Origin: Pontibacter vulgaris
Lineage (GTDB): Bacteria > Bacteroidota > Bacteroidia > Cytophagales > Hymenobacteraceae
DNA length: 64,000 nt
NCBI RefSeq assembly: GCF_022758145.1
Contig: NZ_JAJVDH010000008.1
Location: 124,001-188,000, forward strand
Reading direction: 5' to 3'
In this document: piece after piece, positions 35,331 through 43,906 of the stretch
Layout of the letters: every line of letters begins with the position of its first letter
Position numbering within the stretch: the first letter of the stretch is position 1
Notes under the pieces: generated by a model
The model's input: only the letters and a program-made list of their open reading frames with translations
Database searches by the model: none
What the model was told of the DNA's origin: nothing
Made by a program: the position numbers and the translations under genes

Positions 35331-35768
35331 ATGAAACGAACTTATGTAACTTTATTGGCATCAACTTTTTTCGCAGCCTCGATCATGTCGGCATGCTCTT
35401 CTAACAGCACCACCGGCACGGAAAGCGACACACCGGATACTACAACCGAAGGTGATACTATGGGTACCACTACCGGAACAACAACAATGGGAACTACAAC
35501 TGGCACTACAACAGGTACAACAACCGGAACCACTACAATGGGCACAACCAGCGGTACTACCACAGGAACCACAACCGGTACTACAACTACCGGCACTACT
35601 ACCGGAACAACAACAATGGGAACTACCTCAGGAACCACAACCGGTACAACCACTACTGGCACGACAACTGGTACTACTTCTGGAACCACAAGTGGCACTA
35701 CTTCTGGCACCACAACCGGAACAACTACAGGAACAACCACATCGGGCACTACAACTTCCGGCAGATAA
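35331..35768 (+). CDS. Lipoprotein made of Gly-Thr-Thr-Thr tetrapeptide repeats
   Basis: A 145-residue protein with a lipoprotein signal MKRTYVTLLASTFFAASIMSAC (Cys 22) and a short linker SSNSTTGTESDTPDTTTEG. From about residue 44 to the end it consists of GTTT units, some ending in Met, Ser or an extra Thr. The DNA repeats every 12 bp, but Gly and Thr codons vary between units (GGT, GGA, GGC; ACC, ACT, ACA). The protein pattern has thus been kept while the DNA has drifted. The repeat resembles Thr-rich cell-surface stalks or glycosylation substrates, but no function is known. It has its own terminator. Confidence 0.72.
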   Translation: MKRTYVTLLASTFFAASIMSACSSNSTTGTESDTPDTTTEGDTMGTTTGTTTMGTTTGTTTGTTTGTTTMGTTSGTTTGTTTGTTTTGTTTGTTTMGTTSGTTTGTTTTGTTTGTTSGTTSGTTSGTTTGTTTGTTTSGTTTSGR

Positions 35769-35793
35769 CGTAAAGCACGTAACATACACCACA

Positions 35794-35833
35794 CAAAAAG
35801 GCAAGCACCAACAGGTTTTTGCCTTTTTGTTTT
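35794..35833 (+). terminator. Terminator of the repeat lipoprotein gene
   Basis: CAAAAAGGCAA (35794-35804) pairs with TTGCCTTTTTG (35819-35829), T-rich tract included, 25 bp after the stop. Confidence 0.8.
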
Positions 35834-35863
35834 ATACTTCAGATAACAGCAACAATCTATACC

Positions 35864-37375
35864 ATGACTTACCTGGAGCGCTATCTTCGTGACGTTTTTA
35901 CAGTAGACCTGCGGGCGCTGGCTGTTATGCGCATCTGGGTAGCTGGCATCATACTTACCGATCTGGCTATTCGGGCAACTGATCTGGAAGCACATTATTC
36001 AAACATGGGCGTGTTGCCTTTGCATGTGCTCTTCCAATATGCCTGGAACCCGTATCACTTTTCGTTTCATACCCTGAGCGGATTATGGCAGTTTGAGGCA
36101 ATGCTGTTTGTAGTGCAGGCAGTTCTTGCTGTCTGTTTGCTGGTAGGTTACCAGACCCGCTTTGTTACTGTAGCCAGCTGGCTGCTGCTGCTATCGTTGC
36201 AAAACCGTAATACGCTTATATCGCAGGGAGGCGATGACCTGCTGCGCATGCTTTTGTTCTGGGCCATTTTTCTGCCGTGGGGCAAATTCTATTCCTATGA
36301 TGCTGCCAAAATAAAACCTTCTTCGATACCCCAAACTACTACCTACTTCAGTGCTGCCACGGTAGCGTATATCATGCAGATTTTCCTGGTATACTTTGCC
36401 ACTGCACTTTTAAAGCACTCGCCGGAGTGGAGCACCGAAGGCACTGCCTTATACTATGCACTAAGCTTAGACCAGATACTGATGCCGGGAGGCAAACTTA
36501 TTTACCCCTACCCGGAGCTGTTGCGCTTTCTTACTTTAACTACTTTTTATACAGAGCTGCTGCTCCCTTTCCTGCTGCTGATTCCATTTTACAACAGCGT
36601 ATTCCGGCTTGTAGTGGCAGGTGTATTACTTGGCTTCCACATCGGCATTAGCCTGACGTTATTTGTGGGGCTTTTTTACCTTATAAACATTGCTTCTATA
36701 GTTGGGCTGCTGCCACCTGCCGCCATGGACTGGGCCGAGCGCCGTTTCCTGGCTTCTTTCCGGCGGCCGTTTACGGGTCAGTTCAAACGCATTTTCAATG
36801 GCTTTAAAAGCCCGGCTTCTATACAGGTGAAGTTCAAACTGCATAGCCCTGCATTATCTTTAAGCTGGCAAAAAGTAGTGCGCGAGGTTGCAGTTTCAGC
36901 CTTGTTGTTATACTGTATCTGGTGGAACCTGAGCGACACAGGTTTGAAAGTACCGCGCCTGGCAGATAACGCCCGCTGGGTTGGACACCTGCTACGCATA
37001 GACCAGTACTGGGGCATGTTTGCGCCCGTAGTTTTTAAAGATGATGGCTGGTATGTACTAGAAGGAAGAACTACTAACGGAGCAGCAATAGACCTGAACC
37101 AGCAAGGCAAAGCGGCAGACTACACAAAACCAGCTTCAGTGGTAGCGCTGTTTAAAAATGACAGGTGGCGGAAATACTCTGAAAATTACCTGTTTGTGCA
37201 CAATGCTTACATGCGGCCTTATTACTGCAACTATCTCATGCGCCGCTGGAACGAAGCACACCCGAAGCAAGCTATTAAAGACCTGCAGGTAATATATATG
37301 AAAGAGCCATCTTTGCCAGACTATAAAGTAGCCATACCCACCCGCGAAGTGCTTTGCACCTGCGCCACCCAATAG
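35864..37375 (+). CDS. HTTM-domain membrane protein
   Basis: A 503-residue protein with about eight helices in the N-terminal 320 residues, of the HTTM type (horizontally transferred transmembrane domain), related to vitamin-K-dependent gamma-carboxylase. Signature parts are LRALAVMRIWVAGIILTDLAIR, YSNMGVLPLHVLFQ and the loop LQNRNTLISQGGDDLLRMLLFWAIFLPWG. The C-terminal 180 residues are soluble (DQYWGMFAPVVFKDDGWYVLEGR). The ATG at 35864 was preferred to a TTG at 35819 that lies inside the terminator of the previous gene. Bacterial HTTM proteins have no established reaction. Confidence 0.82.
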   Translation: MTYLERYLRDVFTVDLRALAVMRIWVAGIILTDLAIRATDLEAHYSNMGVLPLHVLFQYAWNPYHFSFHTLSGLWQFEAMLFVVQAVLAVCLLVGYQTRFVTVASWLLLLSLQNRNTLISQGGDDLLRMLLFWAIFLPWGKFYSYDAAKIKPSSIPQTTTYFSAATVAYIMQIFLVYFATALLKHSPEWSTEGTALYYALSLDQILMPGGKLIYPYPELLRFLTLTTFYTELLLPFLLLIPFYNSVFRLVVAGVLLGFHIGISLTLFVGLFYLINIASIVGLLPPAAMDWAERRFLASFRRPFTGQFKRIFNGFKSPASIQVKFKLHSPALSLSWQKVVREVAVSALLLYCIWWNLSDTGLKVPRLADNARWVGHLLRIDQYWGMFAPVVFKDDGWYVLEGRTTNGAAIDLNQQGKAADYTKPASVVALFKNDRWRKYSENYLFVHNAYMRPYYCNYLMRRWNEAHPKQAIKDLQVIYMKEPSLPDYKVAIPTREVLCTCATQ

Positions 37376-37414
37376 TTTAAACAAATGGCTGCAGGTACAA
37401 AACTTATACTTGGA

Positions 37415-37849
37415 TTACTTCTTCTTTAGCATGCGGGCTACTGCAGCTGCGGCCAACCCACCCAGGAAGTATAAACCTATAGTCATGGCTTTGGTTTGCG
37501 GAGTACGGTTACTTGGTGCTTCGCCTAAACCTAAAGGGCCGGGTAACACAACGCCTCCAATTCCGGCAACGGCTCCTAAAAAAGCGCCACGCAGCCAGGC
37601 ATTTTTATCTGTGCCTACTAAGCTATAGTATAACGCATTCGATACTATGTCGCCGCCTAAGGCCCAGTTATGCAGTTCATCGTCCTGGGGTGGCTCTTCA
37701 CCAGCTTTACGCATTAATTTGGCTATGGCACGCATCCCCAGTAAATCCATACGAGGGGCATCAGGTACTACGCGGCGCAGGGTTTCGTGCATGGCTGTTA
37801 CAATACAGGCTCCTGCCAGGCCGGCTGTCAGTGCATTTGTTGCTTTCAT
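37415..37849 (-). CDS. Small membrane protein, function unknown
   Basis: A 144-residue protein that starts MKATNALTAGLAGACIVTAMHETLRR, with three to four weak, Gly/Ala-rich helices (WLRGAFLGAVAGIGGVVLPG, AMTIGLYFLGGLAAAAVARML) and a basic end KKK. ATG 37849 is preferred to a start at 37888. Similar Gly-rich small membrane proteins occur in Hymenobacteraceae, but no function is known. It lies downstream of the DUF3616 gene on the same strand, 72 bp apart. Confidence 0.6.
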   Translation of the reverse strand: MKATNALTAGLAGACIVTAMHETLRRVVPDAPRMDLLGMRAIAKLMRKAGEEPPQDDELHNWALGGDIVSNALYYSLVGTDKNAWLRGAFLGAVAGIGGVVLPGPLGLGEAPSNRTPQTKAMTIGLYFLGGLAAAAVARMLKKK

Positions 37850-37921
37850 AGTTTTCAGGTTATAGTATGTGGTGTGTATACGGCGCAAAGGCAGTTTATA
37901 GTTTGCTAAAGTATAAGCGTA

Positions 37922-39010
37922 TCAGGTAATCGGAAAAAGGTCTGCTATTACGTTGTCCTCGCCTTGCTTTCGTGCATCTGTAGGGCTGTCAAATACAACC
38001 AGCAAACTGTTTTCATCAAAAATGGCTAAGCCTTCTGCTTTGTCTTTACCAGATTCCTTTCCGTGGCCATGCGGTACTTCGTATAAGCGCTCCAGTTCAT
38101 CGTTATGCACCATCACTTCCTGGTTTTGCTCCTGCATGGCATTGCGCCAGCGGTAAATAGCAATAACGCCATCTAGGTCCATGGTGGGGCCAGCCAGAAT
38201 ATACATATCATCTCCGAGTATGCGTAATTCGCGTATGCCTTTACCTTTCAGTTGCAGAAAGTGCTTTTTGTACGGGCGCTTTTTTGTGAGTTGTTTTAGC
38301 TTCAGAAAGCCTTTTTCATCCTCTTCTACCTCAATTTCCAGCACAATTGCCCAGCCTCTTAAAACCGGCCCGCGCAAGCCAATAAAAATACGCTTCCCGC
38401 TTATGGCCAAGCCTTCAATATCAAATCCATTGTCTTTTCCCGGAATGCTCAGAAAAGGACCAAGATGCTCATCATGCTTTAAAACATCGGTTAGTAAACT
38501 GCTTTCTTTACCTCCTTGCAGGCGGGCAGCATGCAACGTATGAGCAGGGTTATCAGGGTCCGGGCACTCTTTGCACAGCTTGTAAAGTCCCGTTTCTTTG
38601 TCGTGTAGTACCGGAATGCGGGCGAGCAGGTAACGGTTAGGATCGGTTTTAATTTTTGCCAGACGTTTCATCTGATCCGGGTGCGAATCGTGTTTGCGTG
38701 GCTTTTTACGCTTCAGGCTGTGCGAACCAATTATCCAAAGGTAATTTTCAGACAGGCCCATACCTTCTATATCTATTTCGCTTTTATTCTTATCGGGCAG
38801 CTCCAGGTAATCGGTCAGGCAGAAAGTATGATGATCGGCAAAAGTATTTTCAGAGGTAAGGGTAAGGCGCTCTATAGTGGTGCGCTCGTCGCAGCTCAGC
38901 CACAGGTTATCGCCGGTGCGCAACACGGTAGACAGGCCATCGCGCACGTGTTTATCTGCGGCGTTTAAACTGCGTTCCGGGTTAAACTGAAGTATAACTT
39001 TCTTTTCCAT
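37922..39010 (-). CDS. DUF3616 domain protein
   Basis: A 362-residue cytoplasmic-looking protein without signal peptide. Repeated segments IDIEGMGLSENYLWIIGSHS, FDIEGLAISGKRIFIGLRGP and KAEGLAIFDENSLLVVFDSP show a beta-propeller-like architecture, and this is the DUF3616 pattern. Those proteins have no known activity; the recurrent D/A-x-EGLA motif suggests ligand-binding blades. ATG 39010 was preferred over a start ten residues upstream (39040). Confidence 0.78.
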   Translation of the reverse strand: MEKKVILQFNPERSLNAADKHVRDGLSTVLRTGDNLWLSCDERTTIERLTLTSENTFADHHTFCLTDYLELPDKNKSEIDIEGMGLSENYLWIIGSHSLKRKKPRKHDSHPDQMKRLAKIKTDPNRYLLARIPVLHDKETGLYKLCKECPDPDNPAHTLHAARLQGGKESSLLTDVLKHDEHLGPFLSIPGKDNGFDIEGLAISGKRIFIGLRGPVLRGWAIVLEIEVEEDEKGFLKLKQLTKKRPYKKHFLQLKGKGIRELRILGDDMYILAGPTMDLDGVIAIYRWRNAMQEQNQEVMVHNDELERLYEVPHGHGKESGKDKAEGLAIFDENSLLVVFDSPTDARKQGEDNVIADLFPIT

Positions 39011-39183
39011 TGAGTTTTGTATCGATGTTTTAAGCGGCAAAGCGAAGTATAAATTGAATTACAAGTATAAATAACGTTTAAGAGACATTGCTAAAGTATA
39101 AAGCCCGCTGCTAATTCTAGTGTGCTGAAAAAGCCTGACCTGAAAGTACATCAGGTATAATTTTATACTTCCGCTAAATAAGA

Positions 39184-39210
39184 AAAGCCGGACAAATAAT
39201 GCCCGGCTTT
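39184..39210 (-). terminator. Terminator of the 39235-39552 gene
   Basis: AAAGCCGG (39184-39191) pairs with CCGGCTTT (39203-39210). On the minus strand a T-rich stretch follows. It lies 24 bp past the stop codon. Confidence 0.65.
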
Positions 39211-39234
39211 ATACTTTAATACAAGAAACTACAC

Positions 39235-39552
39235 TTAGCTTCTGTTCTGGTTCTTATTAGAAGCAGTTTTGTTTTTGCCTTTTTTCATAGAATTCATGGC
39301 TACCCAGCCAGCACCAAGCGCTAATAAGCTACCGCCTACAACTTTTTGTGTAGTGCTCAGCGAGCTTACTTTATTTAAAGTAGTGTTGCTAAACTGCTGT
39401 AGCTTATCTGTAATATTATTCAGGCCGGCAATTCCGGAAGTACCAGACTGCGACTGGCTGCTGATGCCTGAAGTTGAAGTATTGCTTTGTGTTCTGCTTT
39501 GTGGTGTCTGGTTAACACTTGACTGAGTTGTTCTATTCTCCTTGTTTTCCAT
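39235..39552 (-). CDS. Small Ser/Thr/Gln-rich protein with one membrane helix
   Basis: A 105-residue protein that begins MENKENRTTQSSVNQTPQSR. The first half is low complexity (Ser, Thr, Gln, Asn). The second half has an amphipathic segment GLNNITDKLQQFSNTTLNKV, a short helix KVVGGSLLALGAGWVAMNSM and a basic tail KKGKNKTASNKNQNRS. It is of the general type of DUF883- or YtxH-like stress proteins by layout only. I do not recognise the family. ATG 39552 was chosen over 39594. Confidence 0.5.
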   Translation of the reverse strand: MENKENRTTQSSVNQTPQSRTQSNTSTSGISSQSQSGTSGIAGLNNITDKLQQFSNTTLNKVSSLSTTQKVVGGSLLALGAGWVAMNSMKKGKNKTASNKNQNRS

Positions 39553-39820
39553 AGTAATGTAAATTATTAAGTCTGAATTAAATAGATGCTTCACTTATAT
39601 CTGCCCGGGTATTTTACCTTTCGCTTCAGAAGCATCAGACTTATTTTATCGCGAAATGCTGTATATAGTTTCGTTTATTTCTTTATTTCCGCTTATTCAC
39701 AAACATCTCTTACAAAAATCATATTACAATCCAGGTCCTATTACATTCACACAAACAACTGATTATCAAAACCTAAATAATTAAACGCCTTTTTTAAATG
39801 CAATGATTTTCTAAGTACAA

Positions 39821-41089
39821 TTACAGATTTATCGCTTTTAATTTTTCTAAAGCTGCAATAGTTTGCTGCCATTCTTCATTATCCTGTTTTGCGGCATTGG
39901 GGGCTTTTGTGTTCCTGTAAAAGAGCAGAATATTTTGCTGCAGATCTGTTGGCATTTGCTTGAATTCGTTTTTCTCCAGTTTTACCAGTAATTCAGAATA
40001 GGTTTTATCGGTCAGCTTATAGTCGCCGGCGCGCGTTGGCTTTCCTGTATCAAGCTGCATGTTGCGTAGCTGTAACTCATTATGTTGTAGCATTTTCTGC
40101 AGCATCGCATTATAGTTGAGCAGGGTGGTGTTAAAGCTTTCCATAAACAGCTTTTCGGCTTCTGGTGTAGGTGGCTTAAAGGCAAGCGGCCGCAGTGGGC
40201 CAACTTTAGGCGCAATGCGCATAACCCAGGCCAAGAACTGAGCGATCAGATTCGGCTTTTCGTACTCCTGGCCATAGTTCTTATGGAAGCTGGCTTTGCT
40301 CATACGGTACATAAACTGGCGGCGGGTTATACTTGGCCGTGCTTTGCGAATATCGCTTTTTTTGGCCTGCCAGGCTGCCTTGGTAAGGTCCGGAAAAATA
40401 TTGCGGATAGTATAACGGTAGCTGCCAATTGCAAGCGGCAAACTCACAAAAACTTCCCCAAGCTCTAAGCCATAGGTTTGCAGAAAAGCTTTTTCCAGCA
40501 CCTCCTTTGATACCTCAAAGCCAATAAAATCCTGGTAATTCTCGGTTGCATAGTTACCGCGGGCAACCTGCAATACATCAAACCCGAACTCTGTTTTTAC
40601 ATGCGAAACAGGGTCTTCGGCATACGTTACAACAGCACCATGCTCTTGCTTTGCCTTTGGGTATACCAGCGCCACTGCTTTGTTAGTCCCCAACTGATGG
40701 CCGTAAATATCAGCGTTATAATGCGCCAGTGCACCAAGGGCAAAAGCATATTCATCCAAGGTCTGAGAATTCTTTATCAGGTTTTCGACAAAATCGCCGC
40801 TACGCACATAATGTACCAGGTCAGTAAAAAAAACACTACCAAAGGGGTAATAGCCCATATCCTGCATAATAGAGCCGCCATATGCATGGGCGTGGGCTTT
40901 GCGCAGTTCTTGTTCAGTGGCTTTCGGAAAGCGTTTTTTAAGCAGTGGCTGTAAGGATGTCTGCCAGGAGGCATCAACTACTGCCTGGTGCGTAAGCACA
41001 CCATAAGCCGAGGCTACAGGGGCCTTCAGCAAAAACAGAAGTATAACAAGGGTGGTGCAGAAAATACTGCGGTAGGTTTTCGGGTTCAT
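39821..41089 (-). CDS. Zinc-dependent phospholipase C-family protein
   Basis: A 422-residue exported protein. Signal MNPKTYRSIFCTTLVILLFLLKAPVASA, then YGVLTHQAVVDASW, which holds the first His zinc ligand, then ALGALAHYNADIYGH with additional His and Asp ligands and a FTDLVHYVRSGD segment. This corresponds to the zinc-dependent phospholipase C (PF00882-like) family. The start at 41089 has a short AG-rich motif upstream; an ATG at 41125 is joined directly to the stop of the PAP2 gene (TAA-ATG) and gives 12 more residues. Translational coupling to the PAP2 gene is plain. The extended C-terminal region (about 250 residues) is not typical and its role is unknown. Confidence 0.78.
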   Translation of the reverse strand: MNPKTYRSIFCTTLVILLFLLKAPVASAYGVLTHQAVVDASWQTSLQPLLKKRFPKATEQELRKAHAHAYGGSIMQDMGYYPFGSVFFTDLVHYVRSGDFVENLIKNSQTLDEYAFALGALAHYNADIYGHQLGTNKAVALVYPKAKQEHGAVVTYAEDPVSHVKTEFGFDVLQVARGNYATENYQDFIGFEVSKEVLEKAFLQTYGLELGEVFVSLPLAIGSYRYTIRNIFPDLTKAAWQAKKSDIRKARPSITRRQFMYRMSKASFHKNYGQEYEKPNLIAQFLAWVMRIAPKVGPLRPLAFKPPTPEAEKLFMESFNTTLLNYNAMLQKMLQHNELQLRNMQLDTGKPTRAGDYKLTDKTYSELLVKLEKNEFKQMPTDLQQNILLFYRNTKAPNAAKQDNEEWQQTIAALEKLKAINL

Positions 41090-41125
41090 GCCCTGCTTTA
41101 CGTTTAACACGCATAAAGGCTGCAT

Positions 41126-41908
41126 TTACTGTGATTGCCGCATGTTACGATGGTAATTCATCATCTCTACCAGGCTAACGCCCACTAAAATCCAGAGCGC
41201 GCCCAAAAGGAAACCCGCCAGCACATCCGTCAGGAAATGCACTCCCAAGTATATCCTGCTGAAACCAACTATAAGTATGATAAACCCAGCCAGCCAGATA
41301 AGTGCCAGCCGCTGTTTTTGTTTGGTGTAATGACGTGCTAAAAAGTAAGTGAGCAAACCATAAAGTGCCATACTGGTGGTGGCATGCCCGCTCGGAAAAG
41401 AATGGTTGTGTTCCTGGTAATAGCCTACCTCTGAGGGGCGGTTGCGGCTGATGTACTTTTTACCATACTGCACCGATAGCCCAACCCCGCTCATTACCAA
41501 CCAGAAAACAAGAATAGCCACATACTTTTTATGGTACAGGAGTATAAAAGTAGCCAGCGCGCCTACTACAAATACAGCCTCGCGTGTACCCAGATAAGAA
41601 AAAACATACAGCACCAGGCTAAGCTGGCTGGAGCGGGCCTCATACAGCATTTGTGTAAAATCCAGGTCCAAAGCCACTACTCCCCGCGATTCTATAATCT
41701 CTTCGGTAAGCTCAGACAGCATAGAGGCATTAACCCAGAACACAAGCAACAGCATGGTAAGTGGCAGGCCTACAAATGTAGCGGTGTTAAAGCGGTTAAG
41801 TATAAAAGCCGTCAGGCGCGGAAAACGCTTGCCCAGCCAAAGTATAACCGGTAGTCGTGATAGCCATAAGTATAGTTCCTGTATGTTATAGGCCAGAATG
41901 TTTTTCAT
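41126..41908 (-). CDS. PAP2-family phosphatase
   Basis: A 260-residue inner-membrane phosphatase with six helices. The three motifs are intact: KKYISRNRPSEVG (KX6RP type), SFPSGHATTS and SRIYLGVHFLTDVLAG. Members remove phosphate from phosphatidate or undecaprenyl pyrophosphate. The gene is first of a two-gene unit with the phospholipase C-like gene, sharing an exact TAA-ATG junction, suggesting joint action on phospholipids. Confidence 0.88.
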   Translation of the reverse strand: MKNILAYNIQELYLWLSRLPVILWLGKRFPRLTAFILNRFNTATFVGLPLTMLLLVFWVNASMLSELTEEIIESRGVVALDLDFTQMLYEARSSQLSLVLYVFSYLGTREAVFVVGALATFILLYHKKYVAILVFWLVMSGVGLSVQYGKKYISRNRPSEVGYYQEHNHSFPSGHATTSMALYGLLTYFLARHYTKQKQRLALIWLAGFIILIVGFSRIYLGVHFLTDVLAGFLLGALWILVGVSLVEMMNYHRNMRQSQ

Positions 41909-41964
41909 AAAATCGGTCAGGTGCAGCTCAGGTATTTTGCCTATACGCTAAAACACAAATAAGT

Positions 41965-42606
41965 ATGTTGATCATCACGCCGGACAGCATGCTTTTATTC
42001 TTGTTTTCAGGCAACTACAGCTACCTAAACAAAGTACATAAAGTTATGAGGCGGCTTGAGCAGATGTACGATAAGCTCCTGCTTGGTGTAGGGGTAATTT
42101 TGTTAGCTGTGCTGTGGGTACATATTCCGGCAGCTCCCTCGCGCGATGTGCATCATTATGCAGTTTATACTTCGCCATCTGCCGAAACAGCTTCTACTTC
42201 TAAATGGACTTACCTGCGCCCTGACAAAACCTTATCGCCACGCGAGGTAATTCACATACAATTAAAAGCCCTGCAGCAAAACGATAAAAGCGACAGCGGC
42301 ATCATTACCGTTTTCAATTTCTCATCGCCTGCAAACCGGGTACGGCTTGGGCCACTTAACCATTTCAGGATGATGGTGCGCGACCCGGCTTACAGTACTA
42401 TACTCAACTTTAAATCTTACAAACCCGGAAAGATGGTTATAGCCGATAACTCAGCTTACCAGATGGTGGTAATTAAAGGGCAGGACGGGCAACAGGCAGC
42501 TTACCTTTTTATACTTACCAAACAGAAACGCGGCCCCTACAAAGACTGCTGGATGACCGAAGGCGTGGCCTGCATGCAACCAGAACCACAGAGCTATTAT
42601 CTGTAA
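41965..42606 (+). CDS. Membrane-anchored protein with DUF4864-like region
   Basis: A 213-residue protein with a helix at about residues 39-56 (LLGVGVILLAVLWVHIPAAP) after a charged N-terminus; an ATG further inside may be the true start. The outer part reads LSPREVIHIQLKALQQND, FNFSSPANRVRLGPLNHFRMMV and PYKDCWMTEGV, the sequence order of DUF4864 (a cystatin-like, SnoaL-type fold seen in export contexts). No function known. It is divergent from the PAP2 gene. Confidence 0.6.
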   Translation: MLIITPDSMLLFLFSGNYSYLNKVHKVMRRLEQMYDKLLLGVGVILLAVLWVHIPAAPSRDVHHYAVYTSPSAETASTSKWTYLRPDKTLSPREVIHIQLKALQQNDKSDSGIITVFNFSSPANRVRLGPLNHFRMMVRDPAYSTILNFKSYKPGKMVIADNSAYQMVVIKGQDGQQAAYLFILTKQKRGPYKDCWMTEGVACMQPEPQSYYL

Positions 42607-42614
42607 TTTCCACT

Positions 42615-43097
42615 TTAGAGCGCCAGCTCCATTTTAATATCGGCTCGCTCGTAAATGCTGGGTGGCATAGGCACTTCTACAAAACCCAGGCGGCGATACA
42701 GGTTAAGGGCAGTTTCTAAGCGCCTGTTAGATACCAGGTATACTTTATGCGCACCTGCGCGTTTGGCGCGGTCCAAGGCAGCTTCGCCCAGCATTTTTCC
42801 AATCTTCATACCCTGCATTTTAGGAGCAACCGCCATCTTAGCAAGTTCATACACGCCATCGCCATCGTTTATTAAGGCACAGGTACCTACGGGCTCCCCA
42901 TTAAAAAGCGCAATCAGAATATGGCCGCCTTTGCTGATAATATACCCCTGCGGGTCTGAGAGCGATTTATTATCGGCATCCTCCATCACAAAATATTTCG
43001 AGATCCACTCGTGGTTTAGGTCGTAAAAAGCTTTTGCGTAAAACGGGTTAAAATCTACGATCTGGATTGCAGACGGAGTATTGAAGTGCTGTGCCAT
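42615..43097 (-). CDS. GNAT-family N-acetyltransferase
   Basis: A 160-residue acetyl-CoA-dependent transferase. The core runs ILIALFNGEPVGTCALIND, YELAKMAVAPKMQGMKIGKMLGE (the acetyl-CoA-binding Q-x-x-x-I-G loop) and KVYLVSNRRLETALNLYRRLGF. Length and motifs are normal for the family. Substrate unknown; the PPSIYERADIKMEL ending is common in the group that acts on small amines or amino acids. Convergent with the DUF4864-like gene. Confidence 0.85.
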   Translation of the reverse strand: MAQHFNTPSAIQIVDFNPFYAKAFYDLNHEWISKYFVMEDADNKSLSDPQGYIISKGGHILIALFNGEPVGTCALINDGDGVYELAKMAVAPKMQGMKIGKMLGEAALDRAKRAGAHKVYLVSNRRLETALNLYRRLGFVEVPMPPSIYERADIKMELAL

Positions 43098-43203
43098 GTT
43101 GTGTTTAATGCGAAAGGCGTAAAATTACGCGAAGGCAAACACTCTTACAAACAAATAGCCTGCACCATACTTTCAGTGCTTCGGATTAAAGTAGTTGCGA
43201 AAT

Positions 43204-43692
43204 TTAATCTACAAGCTGGCCTCTGAGTTCGCCATCGGGGTGCGTAGTGCTATGGATGTTTACATACCATAAACCGGCTCTCAGGTCATCTTCTTCCTGC
43301 TGGGTCAGCTCGCGGGTGCTGCCGGTAACTGTGCCGCTATTATCTGTATCAAAACCAGTGATATCGATTACCCGCAGGGCGCTTGAATTGGCATTGGCAG
43401 GCCCATGAAAATGCATGTCTGTTGTACGATCGTTCTGGTTGCCAAGGCTCCAGCTAATAGTATAATCCAGTGTATTGTTATCGTCGTTGAATTTGACATC
43501 CATAATACCATAACCGGTAGTGTTAATAGGCGGGCGCTCGTTTATTCCTAACAATTCAATGTTGTTGAAATTAATGTCCTTGAATATCTGATTATCTGAG
43601 TCATCGTCTTCACCGCATCCGGATGCCAGGGCACACAAAATCAGAAGGCATAACAGAATAAGCTTGTTTTGCGCATAAGTATAAGTTTTCAT
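43204..43692 (-). CDS. CHRD-domain lipoprotein
   Basis: A 162-residue lipoprotein with signal LILLCLLILCALASGC and a CHRD domain (LDYTISWSLGNQNDRTTDMH, HFHGPANANSSALRVIDITG, LWYVNIHSTTHPDGELRGQL). CHRD domains occur in chordin and in many bacterial exported proteins; the conserved HFHGPA and HPDGEIRGQ motifs are as expected. Function unknown. Confidence 0.82.
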   Translation of the reverse strand: MKTYTYAQNKLILLCLLILCALASGCGEDDDSDNQIFKDINFNNIELLGINERPPINTTGYGIMDVKFNDDNNTLDYTISWSLGNQNDRTTDMHFHGPANANSSALRVIDITGFDTDNSGTVTGSTRELTQQEEDDLRAGLWYVNIHSTTHPDGELRGQLVD

Positions 43693-43846
43693 AAGCAGTA
43701 AGATTAAAAAGTTAAATCAATTACTTATTCCTACTATTCCGTGCAAACGGTTGTTAACTGTTAAGGCTACTATTCCGTGAGCTGCTATTGGCTTTACACA
43801 AACCCCTGTTTTATAATAGTATAATTTGCCAGACAACTGGTATAGG

Positions 43847-43889
43847 TATAACCTAAGAGAGCGGCTGATGGCCGCTCTCTTAGGTTATA
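43847..43889 (-). terminator. Terminator of the MacAB-like operon
   Basis: A perfect 19-bp stem (43847-43865 with 43871-43889, loop TGATG), 18 bp beyond the adaptor stop. No T run follows on the minus strand, so its activity may depend on the stem alone. Confidence 0.65.
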
Positions 43890-43906
43890 CTGATCTTATA
43901 CTTGCG

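Noticed and set aside
35450..35768. CRISPR-like regular repetition
   Set aside because: The 12-bp units have no unique spacers and are in frame within a coding sequence.
35342..35995. Long minus-strand open frame with VVVPVVVP-type repeats opposite the GTTT lipoprotein gene
   Set aside because: It is the antisense reading of the 12-bp repeat; the plus-strand frame has a lipoprotein signal and its own terminator, the antisense frame has neither.
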